Virus record (IMG/VR): IMGVR_UViG_3300042261_001067
Span: 1-27,665 of that record
Origin: a virus
Length of the DNA: 27,665 nt
Reading direction: 5' to 3' (one strand)
The position numbers were made by a program, and so were the translations under genes. The stretch's first letter is position 1; each line of letters opens with the position of its first letter. Below the pieces are notes generated by a model, which had not been told where the DNA came from, did not search any database, and was given only the letters and a program-made list of their open reading frames with translations. Shown here piece after piece: positions 14,299-24,800 of this stretch.

Positions 14299-17200
14299 TT
14301 ATTTAATCATGTCAAGTATAACTTCTTCACATTCAAATAATTTTTTAATAGGACGACATAATACAGGAGCAGTAACAAACTCGTTTACTCCAATATATAT
14401 TTCATCTTTAGTATATGGAAGTTTTTGATATTCTTCAGTTGTAAATGATCTTACAACAGGTTTTAAATATTCAGAAACTACATCAATTGTTACAATTTTA
14501 CCATTTGAGTATAAGAAATCTTGATCACAAAAATAACTTAAATCATTTGGTAAATCAAAAGTTGACAACATGGTAACACTTGTAGTATTTTGTATTGTTT
14601 TATAAGCAAATTTACCTAATAAACTCTTTCTAAATAATTCCAAATTATCCCAAAATCTATTTAAACATCTATTAATTACCCAATCTTGTATATATTCGTT
14701 TGAATTAATTAATAAGCTTTCCAACGGCCATGATTTTTCTACAATATCTTGATTTATTTTCACAATAAATAATTTGTCAATATATTTTAATATATGATTA
14801 GGTGTGATAATATATAAATTTTTAAATTCATCATGATAAACATTTTTATAATTTTCAGTATAATTTACAAAATCGTTATTTGCAAAAATTGATTGTGTTT
14901 CGTTATGATACATGATTTTTATGATTTTATCACTATAACAAATATATCCAAATCCATCATCACTACAAGGTCTAATAGTTTTTGCATTATTATAAGTTAA
15001 TGAAATTAATTTAATAAAATTACCATTAGAATCAAATTTAGCAATTTTTGAACTTGTTAAAACATAGATATTATTATTTTCGTCTAAAGTTACGCTTAAT
15101 GGTGCTTCTTGTTTAAAATGATCAATATTAAGAGTTTGTAACCAGCTTCCAGTTCTTGTAAATTTTTTGACAACATTATTTCCTGTATCCGCTACCCAAA
15201 TATTATTTAATTTATCAACATATAAATCTTTAGGATTATTAAACTTGGTTTTAGCATTCGGGCCACCTAAACCTCCCCAATTATATAATAGTGTCCAAGA
15301 TAAATCGTTTTCATTAAATTCAAAAACAATTATTCTATTTTTTGAACCATTTGAAACATTATTTTCATCTATTGTATCTAATAAATAAATTCTATTATCA
15401 GAATCTAATTTTATACTATTAATGTTTGTAAAATAATCGCCAATTGTCTTATAATTAATTGTGCTTATTTGAGTTGCTTTAAAATCTGATGATAATATAT
15501 AAACGTTTGTACCATTTGAAACGTACATTACATTATTTTTTACATAGCAATCTTTGAGATTTGTAAATTTATCATCTATTGCCCAATCAGGATTATTATA
15601 ACCATAAGAAATATTAGGAATATTAACATACCATTTAAAATGTTTACTGCTGTTTGCATAATATATTGTTCCTAACCAACCATAATATTCGGTAGGAGGT
15701 ACATCATATAATTCTGACATATATTGTAAATATTCTAAATTATTATAAAGCTTTGTCATTGATGCATTAAAGGTGTTTTCAACTAACCAATCGTTGTCAC
15801 CTATGGCACAACTATCGTAATCATAAGGCAATTCTAATTTAGTAGATTGGTATACTCGATCAACATTTTCGTCATATAGAGTATAAGCTGTATCAACATT
15901 TACAATATTTTGAAATTCGTTTTGAAGTTCTATAATGCTGTTATAAGAGCTAAAATGCGTTGTTAATATTAAATCTACAATACTTTCATTATTTACGTTG
16001 GTTACATAATTTGTACAAGTTGTTTGAACATAATCATTTCCTCTATCAGTCCATGTAATGTCTTGTACACCACTAAAACATTGAATTAGATTTTCAAATT
16101 TTATATCAGTTCCAGTTACAACATATTTGTTAGGGGTATAAACAACCGGAGTCATAGGATAAACAGTTATATCTTGTTTATTATTTAATGTAGAAACTGG
16201 AGTGTTTGTAAAACACCATGACGCATTTAAAGCAGATGGATGCGATATTTTCAAACTTGGTGTAATTTCAATAATAGGTATAACACTTAATATGTTTGTT
16301 TCATATTTTGGAAAACTCAAATATCCGCTTCCAACATCATCAACATTTATATAAACGTTTGTAGGCGCAGTACTTACTAATAAACTGGCGGTTTTTATAA
16401 CTTGTGAATAAACAGAAGATAATAAGAAACTATAACCGCCAATATAATAATTAAATGGTGTATTATTTATAGAACCATTATTATATAAATAACCACCTGT
16501 TAAATATACATAACTTGGAATTCCCATAGGGCTGACTTGCAAATCTATTATATTTGGTTCTAATCCTGATGACTCTATTCCGTAATATTCAATATGTTTT
16601 TTATGTGATCCAGTTGTTGGTAAAAAAGTTGTACTGAAGTTTTGATATAATGCACCACTTATAGTATCATAATAAGTGCTAGGCATTGTTGTTGGTAGGG
16701 CAGACGTATATAATGCAGCACATATTGAATGATATGTTGTTCCTTGTGGTGAAGCTACAGCAAGCCATCCTGTAGGACTTGTTAATGTTGTTACTGTTTG
16801 ATCACTATTATCTAAACTATTTTGTACACTCCAAATATATTGATTTGCAATTTTATCAGAAGAACTTACAAAAAAGTTTTCTGTATGGCAAAATGAATAA
16901 GCGGATAATCCGGCACTAGATAATAATACTGTGCCAGAATCTGATTCTTTAGAATAAACAACTTGTCCCCATGTGCTGCCGTTCCATTGAAATTCAGGAT
17001 AAATTATCCAATTATCAGCATTTGGAAATTGTGTAAAAACTACACTTTTTTGTGTGGCATTTTTTGTAACATAATCCGTAAATCCATTAGCAGATATTTG
17101 TACTGTTAAATCAATTGTACAAAGATGTGGAACAGTACAGTCAAAAGTATGATAAATTTCTGTGGGTATACTTCCATTTATACTATCAAACGGTATAGTT

Positions 17201-18654
17201 GTGACCAAATCGTTGAAAGTATAAATTAAATTTCCTACTGTACTTGCAGGAATTATAGAATCATTTGAAATTCTGTAATTTCCACTTGTTAAAGGACGAT
17301 AAGTTGTATTTAATGTTAATGGTTCATATTGGAAAGTGCATTGTGGCTTAAATAATGTATCATCATACCATTCAGTTAAATAAATTGTAAAATCAGTATA
17401 TTTTACTGCATTTGTAGTATTATTGCCAGAAAGGGCAGATACTACAAAATTATATGTACATAATCTTGGTGAAGTTGTTGTAATTGATGGAGCTATATAT
17501 AAATTTAAATCCTCAATATTATAGACAGTATTAATAGTATTAAAATTATAAGTGACATTATTCGTCTTTTTAGCATATACACCATTATTGTTGGTTGTGT
17601 TTTTCCATATTAAGTAATAATTAGATGGCAAATTATGTAAAATATTATCTGTAATTCCATACATACTTACAAAATATTGATGCTGTTGAACATCATCAAT
17701 AACACTTGAAACAGTTGCTGTTAATGTTGTATTTTGTGTTATATTTAAATAAGGTCTAAATGTTCCGCTTATTTCTCCAGTATATGAACTTAAACTATAT
17801 ACATAAGAATTTGTAAAATCTGTTGTACTTATATTAATCCAATCTCCAGTAGCTGCACTATATGATGTATTAAATGTTAAAAGAATTTCCTCTTTTTTAG
17901 ATGATAATATTTCAGTAGAAAATGGTGTTAATTTCCATTTAAGTTGTTTATAAGTAGGAAGTCCTATATTATATTGACTAGCAGATAATTCGATTGATGA
18001 TACTGTAGTGTTTTTAACTTCCATGCTTATCGGACCATTAATTTGAATAATGCTATCATATGGTAGATAACTTGTTATAGGTAATGTTGATACTGATAAT
18101 TGATAACTATTATAGTCTATTTCATTTGAACTCAAATATAATGCACTTGCTAAATAAGCTTTATTAGTAATAGTATTATCAAAATTTGAAAAAGATGCTG
18201 AATAATTATATTTTGCAGATAATTCATCCGTACTTGGGCTTGTATACCACCATAAATCACAATTTTTATAAATTGGCATTAAATTATTCGTGGATACTTG
18301 TCTAAACCAAGCAAATGCACTTAAAGAAGTGTCAGTTAACCTACTTTGTTGAACATATAGATGATATGGATTAAATATATAAATAGCACTTGTAGTTGGA
18401 AAATCTGGATGATATGCACATAGTATTACTGCCTGTGTATCTGAAATTGCCGTAACTCTTATGGTGTCTGTATTAGCTGATGAAACCCCCCAATCAAGAG
18501 ATAAATTATCTGCATTTGTGACAGCAACAGGATAAGTAGTATTTAAAACATAATTATCACTACTAAATTTTAAATTTTGCCACGCAACATTAGCAACTGT
18601 GCTTAATGTAAAATATGTTGTACCAGATGTTGTTGTTTCAAATGTTATATTCAT
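14299..18654 (-). CDS. Giant structural/adhesin protein with C-terminal NHL-like beta-propeller
   Basis: The product has 1,451 residues, extremely rich in Ser/Thr/Asn/Tyr and beta strands. The first 1,000 residues appear to be a series of Ig-like beta domains (for example CTIDLTVQISANGFTDYVTK, ending like PKD/Ig strands), without a firm family. Residues about 1005-1300 form an NHL-type propeller: FNNPKDLYVDKLNNIWVADT, then SVTLDENNNIYVLTSSKIAK, with further degenerate blades. The last 150 residues are unlike the rest (WVINRCLNRFWDNLELFRKS) and may dock to the virion. There is no signal peptide. GGA precedes the ATG, and the upstream gene's TAA ends one base before it, indicating coupling. An adhesive tail or baseplate component is likely from size and neighbours. 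Confidence 0.75.
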   Translation of the reverse strand: MNITFETTTSGTTYFTLSTVANVAWQNLKFSSDNYVLNTTYPVAVTNADNLSLDWGVSSANTDTIRVTAISDTQAVILCAYHPDFPTTSAIYIFNPYHLYVQQSRLTDTSLSAFAWFRQVSTNNLMPIYKNCDLWWYTSPSTDELSAKYNYSASFSNFDNTITNKAYLASALYLSSNEIDYNSYQLSVSTLPITSYLPYDSIIQINGPISMEVKNTTVSSIELSASQYNIGLPTYKQLKWKLTPFSTEILSSKKEEILLTFNTSYSAATGDWINISTTDFTNSYVYSLSSYTGEISGTFRPYLNITQNTTLTATVSSVIDDVQQHQYFVSMYGITDNILHNLPSNYYLIWKNTTNNNGVYAKKTNNVTYNFNTINTVYNIEDLNLYIAPSITTTSPRLCTYNFVVSALSGNNTTNAVKYTDFTIYLTEWYDDTLFKPQCTFQYEPLTLNTTYRPLTSGNYRISNDSIIPASTVGNLIYTFNDLVTTIPFDSINGSIPTEIYHTFDCTVPHLCTIDLTVQISANGFTDYVTKNATQKSVVFTQFPNADNWIIYPEFQWNGSTWGQVVYSKESDSGTVLLSSAGLSAYSFCHTENFFVSSSDKIANQYIWSVQNSLDNSDQTVTTLTSPTGWLAVASPQGTTYHSICAALYTSALPTTMPSTYYDTISGALYQNFSTTFLPTTGSHKKHIEYYGIESSGLEPNIIDLQVSPMGIPSYVYLTGGYLYNNGSINNTPFNYYIGGYSFLLSSVYSQVIKTASLLVSTAPTNVYINVDDVGSGYLSFPKYETNILSVIPIIEITPSLKISHPSALNASWCFTNTPVSTLNNKQDITVYPMTPVVYTPNKYVVTGTDIKFENLIQCFSGVQDITWTDRGNDYVQTTCTNYVTNVNNESIVDLILTTHFSSYNSIIELQNEFQNIVNVDTAYTLYDENVDRVYQSTKLELPYDYDSCAIGDNDWLVENTFNASMTKLYNNLEYLQYMSELYDVPPTEYYGWLGTIYYANSSKHFKWYVNIPNISYGYNNPDWAIDDKFTNLKDCYVKNNVMYVSNGTNVYILSSDFKATQISTINYKTIGDYFTNINSIKLDSDNRIYLLDTIDENNVSNGSKNRIIVFEFNENDLSWTLLYNWGGLGGPNAKTKFNNPKDLYVDKLNNIWVADTGNNVVKKFTRTGSWLQTLNIDHFKQEAPLSVTLDENNNIYVLTSSKIAKFDSNGNFIKLISLTYNNAKTIRPCSDDGFGYICYSDKIIKIMYHNETQSIFANNDFVNYTENYKNVYHDEFKNLYIITPNHILKYIDKLFIVKINQDIVEKSWPLESLLINSNEYIQDWVINRCLNRFWDNLELFRKSLLGKFAYKTIQNTTSVTMLSTFDLPNDLSYFCDQDFLYSNGKIVTIDVVSEYLKPVVRSFTTEEYQKLPYTKDEIYIGVNEFVTAPVLCRPIKKLFECEEVILDMIK

Positions 18655-18655
18655 G

Positions 18656-20974
18656 TTATTTCCAAATTATCTTATATAATTCAGCATATGCTGGTGCAAC
18701 CTTTTTAATAGTATCTTTTATAATATTTTCTATTATTATTTTCAAATTTTCATCTTCTATTTGTAAACCAATCAAATTTATATTATAATATTGAGATTTT
18801 TGTCCAGGTAATTTAAATTTAAAAAACCTTACAATTTCTTCAATATAATTCTGATTTCCTGTTGGAATATTCCATACAAGATCAGTAAATTTATATTTAT
18901 CTAAATATAAATTTCTTATATTAAAATTATTTAGTATACTATCATAAATTCTCAAAGCATCTATTTTACCATTAAAGCTATAAGAATTGTATTTTAATTC
19001 CTTTTTAAAGGGTTCGCTCTTTCCTACATCGGTGCCCAAAATTAAAGAGTTTTCATATTTATAATAAATATTGGTATTATTTCCTACTATTTTATTATCT
19101 CTTAAAATGCTATCCATATAAAAATTTATATTATTTCTATCATAAGTAAAGGTAAACATGTGCCAATTTTTATCGTTAAATCCGTCAATTGGGGTGGATA
19201 ATACATGTTTTTCAATTTCGTTGTTATTTCTAATAAAGATATCTGCTTTAATTTGAGGTGTTCTATCATGTTTACAATAATTGAACTTTCGGTTCCAATC
19301 ATATGAATTAATATTTTCTAACATTGGAATTGTATCAAAAATTGAAATATCAATGGATTTAATATAATTACCATTTTTGTCAGTTTTATAAATTTTTTGT
19401 TCGTTTTCATATGTAAAATATGCAAAAGTTTGCCATTCGTCATTTACAAATTCATATGAAAAGTTTAATGTTCTATTTACATTATTCGTATTGTTTCCAA
19501 TTGCTCCTGATACATAATCGAAAGTAGTATTATCCATTTTTAAAAAGCTATTTGTGTCAAAAAGCACCCAAATATTATTATCTTTATCACAAGCTATAAA
19601 ATTCCCACTAATAACTTCTGTGCTATTTTTATAAACAAAATTATTTTTAACTTCCCATATATTGTTATCATTATCTATTAAAATTTGTGATCCGCTTGTA
19701 GATTGTATATTATTATTTAAATCAAATGTGAACATATTATATCCAACAGGTAATATGCTGGTTGTGCTGACTTTATTAGTAAATATATCAAACGATGAAA
19801 TTGTTGAGCTATTACTATCTAATGCCCAAAGTAGTTTATTATTGTCTAAAGCAATACTAGCCAATTCAACAGAATTATCAAAATTAATACTATCTAAAAT
19901 ATCGCTATTATAATCAATTTTATAAATCTTTTTAGAATCATTGTCAGCAATCCATGTGAAATTATTAAAATCAACCACTAAATCAACAGGATTTGAAGGT
20001 TGTGGAAGGGTTTTAGAATTAATAACTAATCCATCTGTATTCATTAATATGATATTGCCATTATTTTCTACAAAAAACATAAACGGGTTATTAAATCCAT
20101 TGTCGTATCTTAAACTATACCCACCACGATTATCTTTAGATAAAATTGTATTATTTCCTTTATTCCAATCATCGCAATAAGCCCAAATATTATAACTCAA
20201 ATTCCCTGTTAAGGCAATTGAACTATTATATAAAGTTTCACAATAATTGGTTGCATGTATTTTTAAACAATCATCTAATGGATATTCAATAGAATTAATT
20301 CCTTCATAATTTACACATTCATTACTAAAATTCTCTATTTTAGTAACGTTGTTATTATATGATAAATCTTCAGGTGTTTCTGACCAAGTTTCTAAATATA
20401 ATTTAAGATGATTTTCAGTAGTTAAACTATTAATTAATGTGGAATTGTGTGAATTTCCTATATGATAATATTTATAATATGAACCTCCTTCAAAAGACAT
20501 TTCACTATCTATATCCACAAGAATGCTAGATGCTACTGGATTTGTTATAAACATTGCAGTTGTGGAATCTATATAACCAGGATTATACCAGCGATCCTTC
20601 CAGATTGGGGTTGTGTTTTCGTCGCTTGAATTACCAGATAACCACGAACATAACCACACGCCAGTTTGTTTGCCTGTTGGTTGACTATTTCCCCATATGC
20701 TATTGGTAAAATAATTTGCTTGTTTTTTCCATATTTTATCACTACTATAAGGATTTTGACCAGCAATTGCACCATCTTGTACCAAAGAACTATCAATTAA
20801 TAATCCACTAGGTGCTGAAATAGGATAATGAAAATAAGTTACTTTATCCTTTTTTAAAACTAATTCAATAGTATCAGATTTAAATCCTAAAAATGGTGTT
20901 TCATATCCGTTTTCTTGATTTGTACCTGTATAAATTTTATTATATTCTCTTATATTTACCGCACTTGTTTGCAT
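18656..20974 (-). CDS. Structural protein with a LamG domain split by a beta-propeller
   Basis: The product has 772 residues. The N-terminal 200 residues are unrecognised beta structure. Residues about 236-304 look like the first half of a LamG/concanavalin domain (YNSSIALTGNLSYNIWAYCD, TILSKDNRGGYSLRYD). Residues about 305-550 are propeller blades (PVDLVVDFNNFTWIADNDSK, LIDNDNNIWEV, IACDKDNNIWVLFD). Residues about 590-692 give the second half of LamG (NWHMFTFTYDRNNINFYMDS, then FNGKIDALRIYDSILNNFNI). The C-terminus has a helical segment ending PAYAELYKIIW. AGGAAG precedes the ATG, whose A is the last base of the upstream TAA. Binding to glycans by LamG is typical of the family; the propeller insertion into LamG is what I infer from motif order. 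Confidence 0.75.
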   Translation of the reverse strand: MQTSAVNIREYNKIYTGTNQENGYETPFLGFKSDTIELVLKKDKVTYFHYPISAPSGLLIDSSLVQDGAIAGQNPYSSDKIWKKQANYFTNSIWGNSQPTGKQTGVWLCSWLSGNSSDENTTPIWKDRWYNPGYIDSTTAMFITNPVASSILVDIDSEMSFEGGSYYKYYHIGNSHNSTLINSLTTENHLKLYLETWSETPEDLSYNNNVTKIENFSNECVNYEGINSIEYPLDDCLKIHATNYCETLYNSSIALTGNLSYNIWAYCDDWNKGNNTILSKDNRGGYSLRYDNGFNNPFMFFVENNGNIILMNTDGLVINSKTLPQPSNPVDLVVDFNNFTWIADNDSKKIYKIDYNSDILDSINFDNSVELASIALDNNKLLWALDSNSSTISSFDIFTNKVSTTSILPVGYNMFTFDLNNNIQSTSGSQILIDNDNNIWEVKNNFVYKNSTEVISGNFIACDKDNNIWVLFDTNSFLKMDNTTFDYVSGAIGNNTNNVNRTLNFSYEFVNDEWQTFAYFTYENEQKIYKTDKNGNYIKSIDISIFDTIPMLENINSYDWNRKFNYCKHDRTPQIKADIFIRNNNEIEKHVLSTPIDGFNDKNWHMFTFTYDRNNINFYMDSILRDNKIVGNNTNIYYKYENSLILGTDVGKSEPFKKELKYNSYSFNGKIDALRIYDSILNNFNIRNLYLDKYKFTDLVWNIPTGNQNYIEEIVRFFKFKLPGQKSQYYNINLIGLQIEDENLKIIIENIIKDTIKKVAPAYAELYKIIWK

Positions 20975-21885
20975 TATATTTTCTTCCTATATTCATAATT
21001 TGGTGTTTGAATAGTTTTCATGTTAGCAAAATTAACATCCATTTGATTATTAATAATATTTATTTTAGTATTATATGGTAAATCAAACAAATGATTTATT
21101 TTAATTCCAGAAATTGATTTAGATTCATTTATTTCAACATTTTTATTGTTTGTTGCATCATTGAAATTGTTATAATACCAAACCCATGTATGATCTCTAG
21201 TAAAACCCGTTGGTATAAAATTTATATCAAAATTATTAATTGTAAATAAATAATCATTGTTTTGTGTGGTTCCGTTTGCTCTTAATTTGCCTTGTTCTGG
21301 TCCATGCTTTGTATAACTCCAATATCTTTCAATTGTTGAGCTTCCCACACCACTTTCATTGGTAATTCTTGTAGTAATATAAGATTGTGAATTATTTAAA
21401 ATATTCATATTAAATTTTTGATGGTGTAATTCATCATTAGGCAATAAAGATTCTAAAGTCAAATCAAATGGTGTTTGATTGCTAACCGTTACATATGTGC
21501 CAGTTCCTTGTAAAAAGGAATAGGTATTGTCAGAATTTACAATAAGTCTAAAATAACTAGAATCACTTGATACTGGTGTTAAATATAATTCATTATCAAC
21601 ATTTGTAACATATTGTGAATTTATTTGTAATACTATATAATCACCTAATATGCAATTATCCAAGGGTGTTTCTTGTATTATATTAAACAAATCTGATGAA
21701 CTAGTTAAATAAAATATGCTATCATTGTTTAAACTTGTATCTACATTATAATCAAATACATTTTGTTTAAAAGTTTGATATCCGTCTTTCCATGCTATTG
21801 AATCTGTATTTAATTTTATATTATTATCATAAGGATAATTAGCAGATAATGGTATCAAATTTAATGTTGAAAGTGTTTGAATCAT
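20974..21885 (-). CDS. Beta-rich structural protein, possible beta-trefoil
   Basis: The product has 303 residues. Residues about 82-150 (GDYIVLQIN, YFRLIVNSDNTYSFLQGTGT, YVTVSNQ) resemble the repeat pattern of fascin/ricin-type beta-trefoil lectins, where a line of form GKYV is followed by a hydrophobic strand and a DGTY turn. The match is weak and covers only about two repeats. The remainder is beta-rich with a Trp/Tyr-rich patch (RDHTWVWYYNN). No signal peptide or membrane segment is seen. Both ends share a base with the neighbouring genes through ATG/TAA overlaps (TAATG), so it is tightly coupled with the two giant genes beside it. It is likely a component of the same adhesive structure. 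Confidence 0.65.
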   Translation of the reverse strand: MIQTLSTLNLIPLSANYPYDNNIKLNTDSIAWKDGYQTFKQNVFDYNVDTSLNNDSIFYLTSSSDLFNIIQETPLDNCILGDYIVLQINSQYVTNVDNELYLTPVSSDSSYFRLIVNSDNTYSFLQGTGTYVTVSNQTPFDLTLESLLPNDELHHQKFNMNILNNSQSYITTRITNESGVGSSTIERYWSYTKHGPEQGKLRANGTTQNNDYLFTINNFDINFIPTGFTRDHTWVWYYNNFNDATNNKNVEINESKSISGIKINHLFDLPYNTKINIINNQMDVNFANMKTIQTPNYEYRKKI

Positions 21886-24800
21886 TATATAACCCCCGAA
21901 ATGGCAACTGTGTATATATTTTTAGTTGTTAATCCTTCAAATAAATATATTATATTTCCAGAAGAATCAAATCTTGAACCTATTAACTTACGCTTTTCGT
22001 CAGCTTGTATATAAGGACTAAAAATTGGTCCTATTGATGTATTGGATGAAGTTAAAATCGCTGTATTTGTGTTACAGGCAAAGGCAGATACACTAATATT
22101 ATAATAATTATTATTTGTAGTATTATTTATATATGTGTGGGGAACTATAGTATAACGAGGATCAATATTATATGTCATAGTTAATCCTTGTGATGTAATA
22201 TCAGACGATGGAATTCTTGTAATTGTTTCAATTGTCCCGTCGCCAAAATCCCACATAACTTTACAAATTGGAAAAGAACCCGCTAAAATATTAGATGCTA
22301 CAAAATAATAAGTTTGAGGTGAAATGCCACTAAAAACACCAGAATATGTAAAACCAGAAACAGCATTGTCACTTATTTTAATTCCGCCAGTATATACTGG
22401 TGGAATTTCTTCGACATATATATAAAATCTTTTAACATCATTAATGGTATCCACATATTTTGCACAAACATCTTGAGTATTTGTTGAACTTGCTTTAACT
22501 GTTAAAGAAACATCATAAGTACCGGGTATAGTATAAGTATGTACCGCAGTATGACCAGTATAATTTGTTTTCCAATTTGGAACATCAAAAGTTCCTTGTG
22601 AAATTACAACATCATCGCTTGAAATTGTATAATAATTAGAGCTAAGTTCTTTTACATTGCTGGAGCCTTCATTATAATAATCACCAAAATTCCAAATATA
22701 TTCTGCAATGGGAAAGGTATGTGCTTCTGATGAATCTTGAAAATAAATTGTTAAATTAGGAGCATAACCAGATATAAATGGATAATTAATATTATTTCCA
22801 TTTAAAATATTTGCAATTTGAATTGCTGGTGTTGGACTATCTGATGTATAATTAGAATTTACTGTATATGCTGTTTTTGCCCAAAATTGTGCAAACGGCT
22901 CAAATTCTGAAATATTCATATAATTGATAAATTCTTTATCAGAAGATGTATTAGTTGTACTTGCCGCAACATTCATAATAAACTTATAATCACCATATCT
23001 GAAGTTTAAACTTGTTAAAGCATCAAAAAAGTTTTGTTCATCTGCTCCTACATTTAAAGCTGTGGTAGTTTGTAAAAATAAACTTGATGTTGGATACCAA
23101 GATATTAAATTATTGTTCGTTGAAAGTGTTACATACCAGCTTGATATTGGATATGTTCTTGCAATAGAACGATCTTGAAAATCTATTTTGATTGGGTCAA
23201 CACCATAAATAATATTATTACGAAGTGCATCGTTGGTATTTCCTTCATTATAAAGCGAAGAACTCTTATCAAATCTATCAACTCCCCAAGTACTATTATT
23301 AAACATAGAAGTTCTAAGATTTAATAAATCTGTGCTTTCTAAATATGCCTTTGGTTCCGGCCATCTTTCTAAAACTGTAACGGTTGCACTCAAAGTATAT
23401 AATGTTGTTACACCTGTATAAACGTTATAAGTGCTTAATGTAAAATATGGGAAATATGATCCACCAGCTTTTCTAATGTGTAGATATTCACTACCATCGT
23501 TATGACCACTTGGTAAATAAAATAAACCAATTTTAGTTGGTTCATTATAAGTATGATTTATTGGAAATACGTCTCTAATTTCTCCATTGTTTTCAATGAC
23601 ATAACGTTTGCTATCGTAATCATCTGTATAAAAATGTATATCTTGTATATCAAAACTTCCGCTATTAACGCTTATAGTTCCTGTTAATGTTAAATTATCG
23701 TAACCGCTTATATGTGTTAATGTTGTAGATACAATATCCCAAGGATAACAATAAGCATATACATCTTGATATCCATTGTTCGAATGTTGAGCCGTTAAAT
23801 TCATACTAACTGTAGGTTGTATAACAGTTGGGTTTTCAGGGTCAGGTTCTGTTGGAAAATTTGGATTAGGATTAATAATATCTTTATTAATTTTAGAGTT
23901 TTCTAAACCTGCTATTAACAAATTACCTGTAAAATCTGAATACTCATATGAATAACCATTCCAATTTTCTAGTTCCAATGTATAAGAAGGTGTTGTTGTA
24001 TCACCGATTGCGTATCCTGGTTTATAAGAATTTAAATAACTACGAGCATTGTTTCCAGAAAACGCTAAATTAATGCAACTATCTTTTGTTCCATACCAAG
24101 GAAATAATCTTCTTCCTTTTAAATTGTTTTCTACCAAAGTCTCTTTTTGTGTAAGAGTCAATCCTGAACTTAAATAACAAGTTTGACTATCAATATTAGC
24201 AAAGGTATTATACCACGCTTCGATTCCAGTTAAACACCCTGCTAAATTTGTAGTATAATCTTTCATTCTTATGCCATAATGTTTTGTATAAGTGCTAGTT
24301 CCCCCAGTTTCTTTTGTTACATTGAATCCTCCACTTGGATTTGTTGATGCATCAGCTTTATAACTATTTGGGTTTATTTCAAATCTTTTATTTTCCACTA
24401 ATGACCACCATGCATCATGCGCCGTTGCTAATGTACCGTTTCCTAACCAATCAGCACTATAGGTGTCATCTACGTTTCCTAATATTGTTGATGCTGGTGA
24501 TGTGTTTACATATCCTGCGTCCCGCAACAAAAACCATTCTATTTCACTGTTATTATAAGATAATGGTTGATTTTCTAAATTATTACTAGGATATCTACAA
24601 TTACCACCACTAGAATAGTCAGATGTTGTGCCAATTCTGTATATCTTGTTTCTGTACAATCCCAACCCCCATATGTTGTTTTCGCCATCAATTCCAACAC
24701 CTTTGCTAGTTCTTGTCTCTCCATCAATTTCATAATTAACTTCGCTGTTGATGGATTTTGAGTCATCTATAACAGAATCAGCATTTTGATTTGTATTTAT

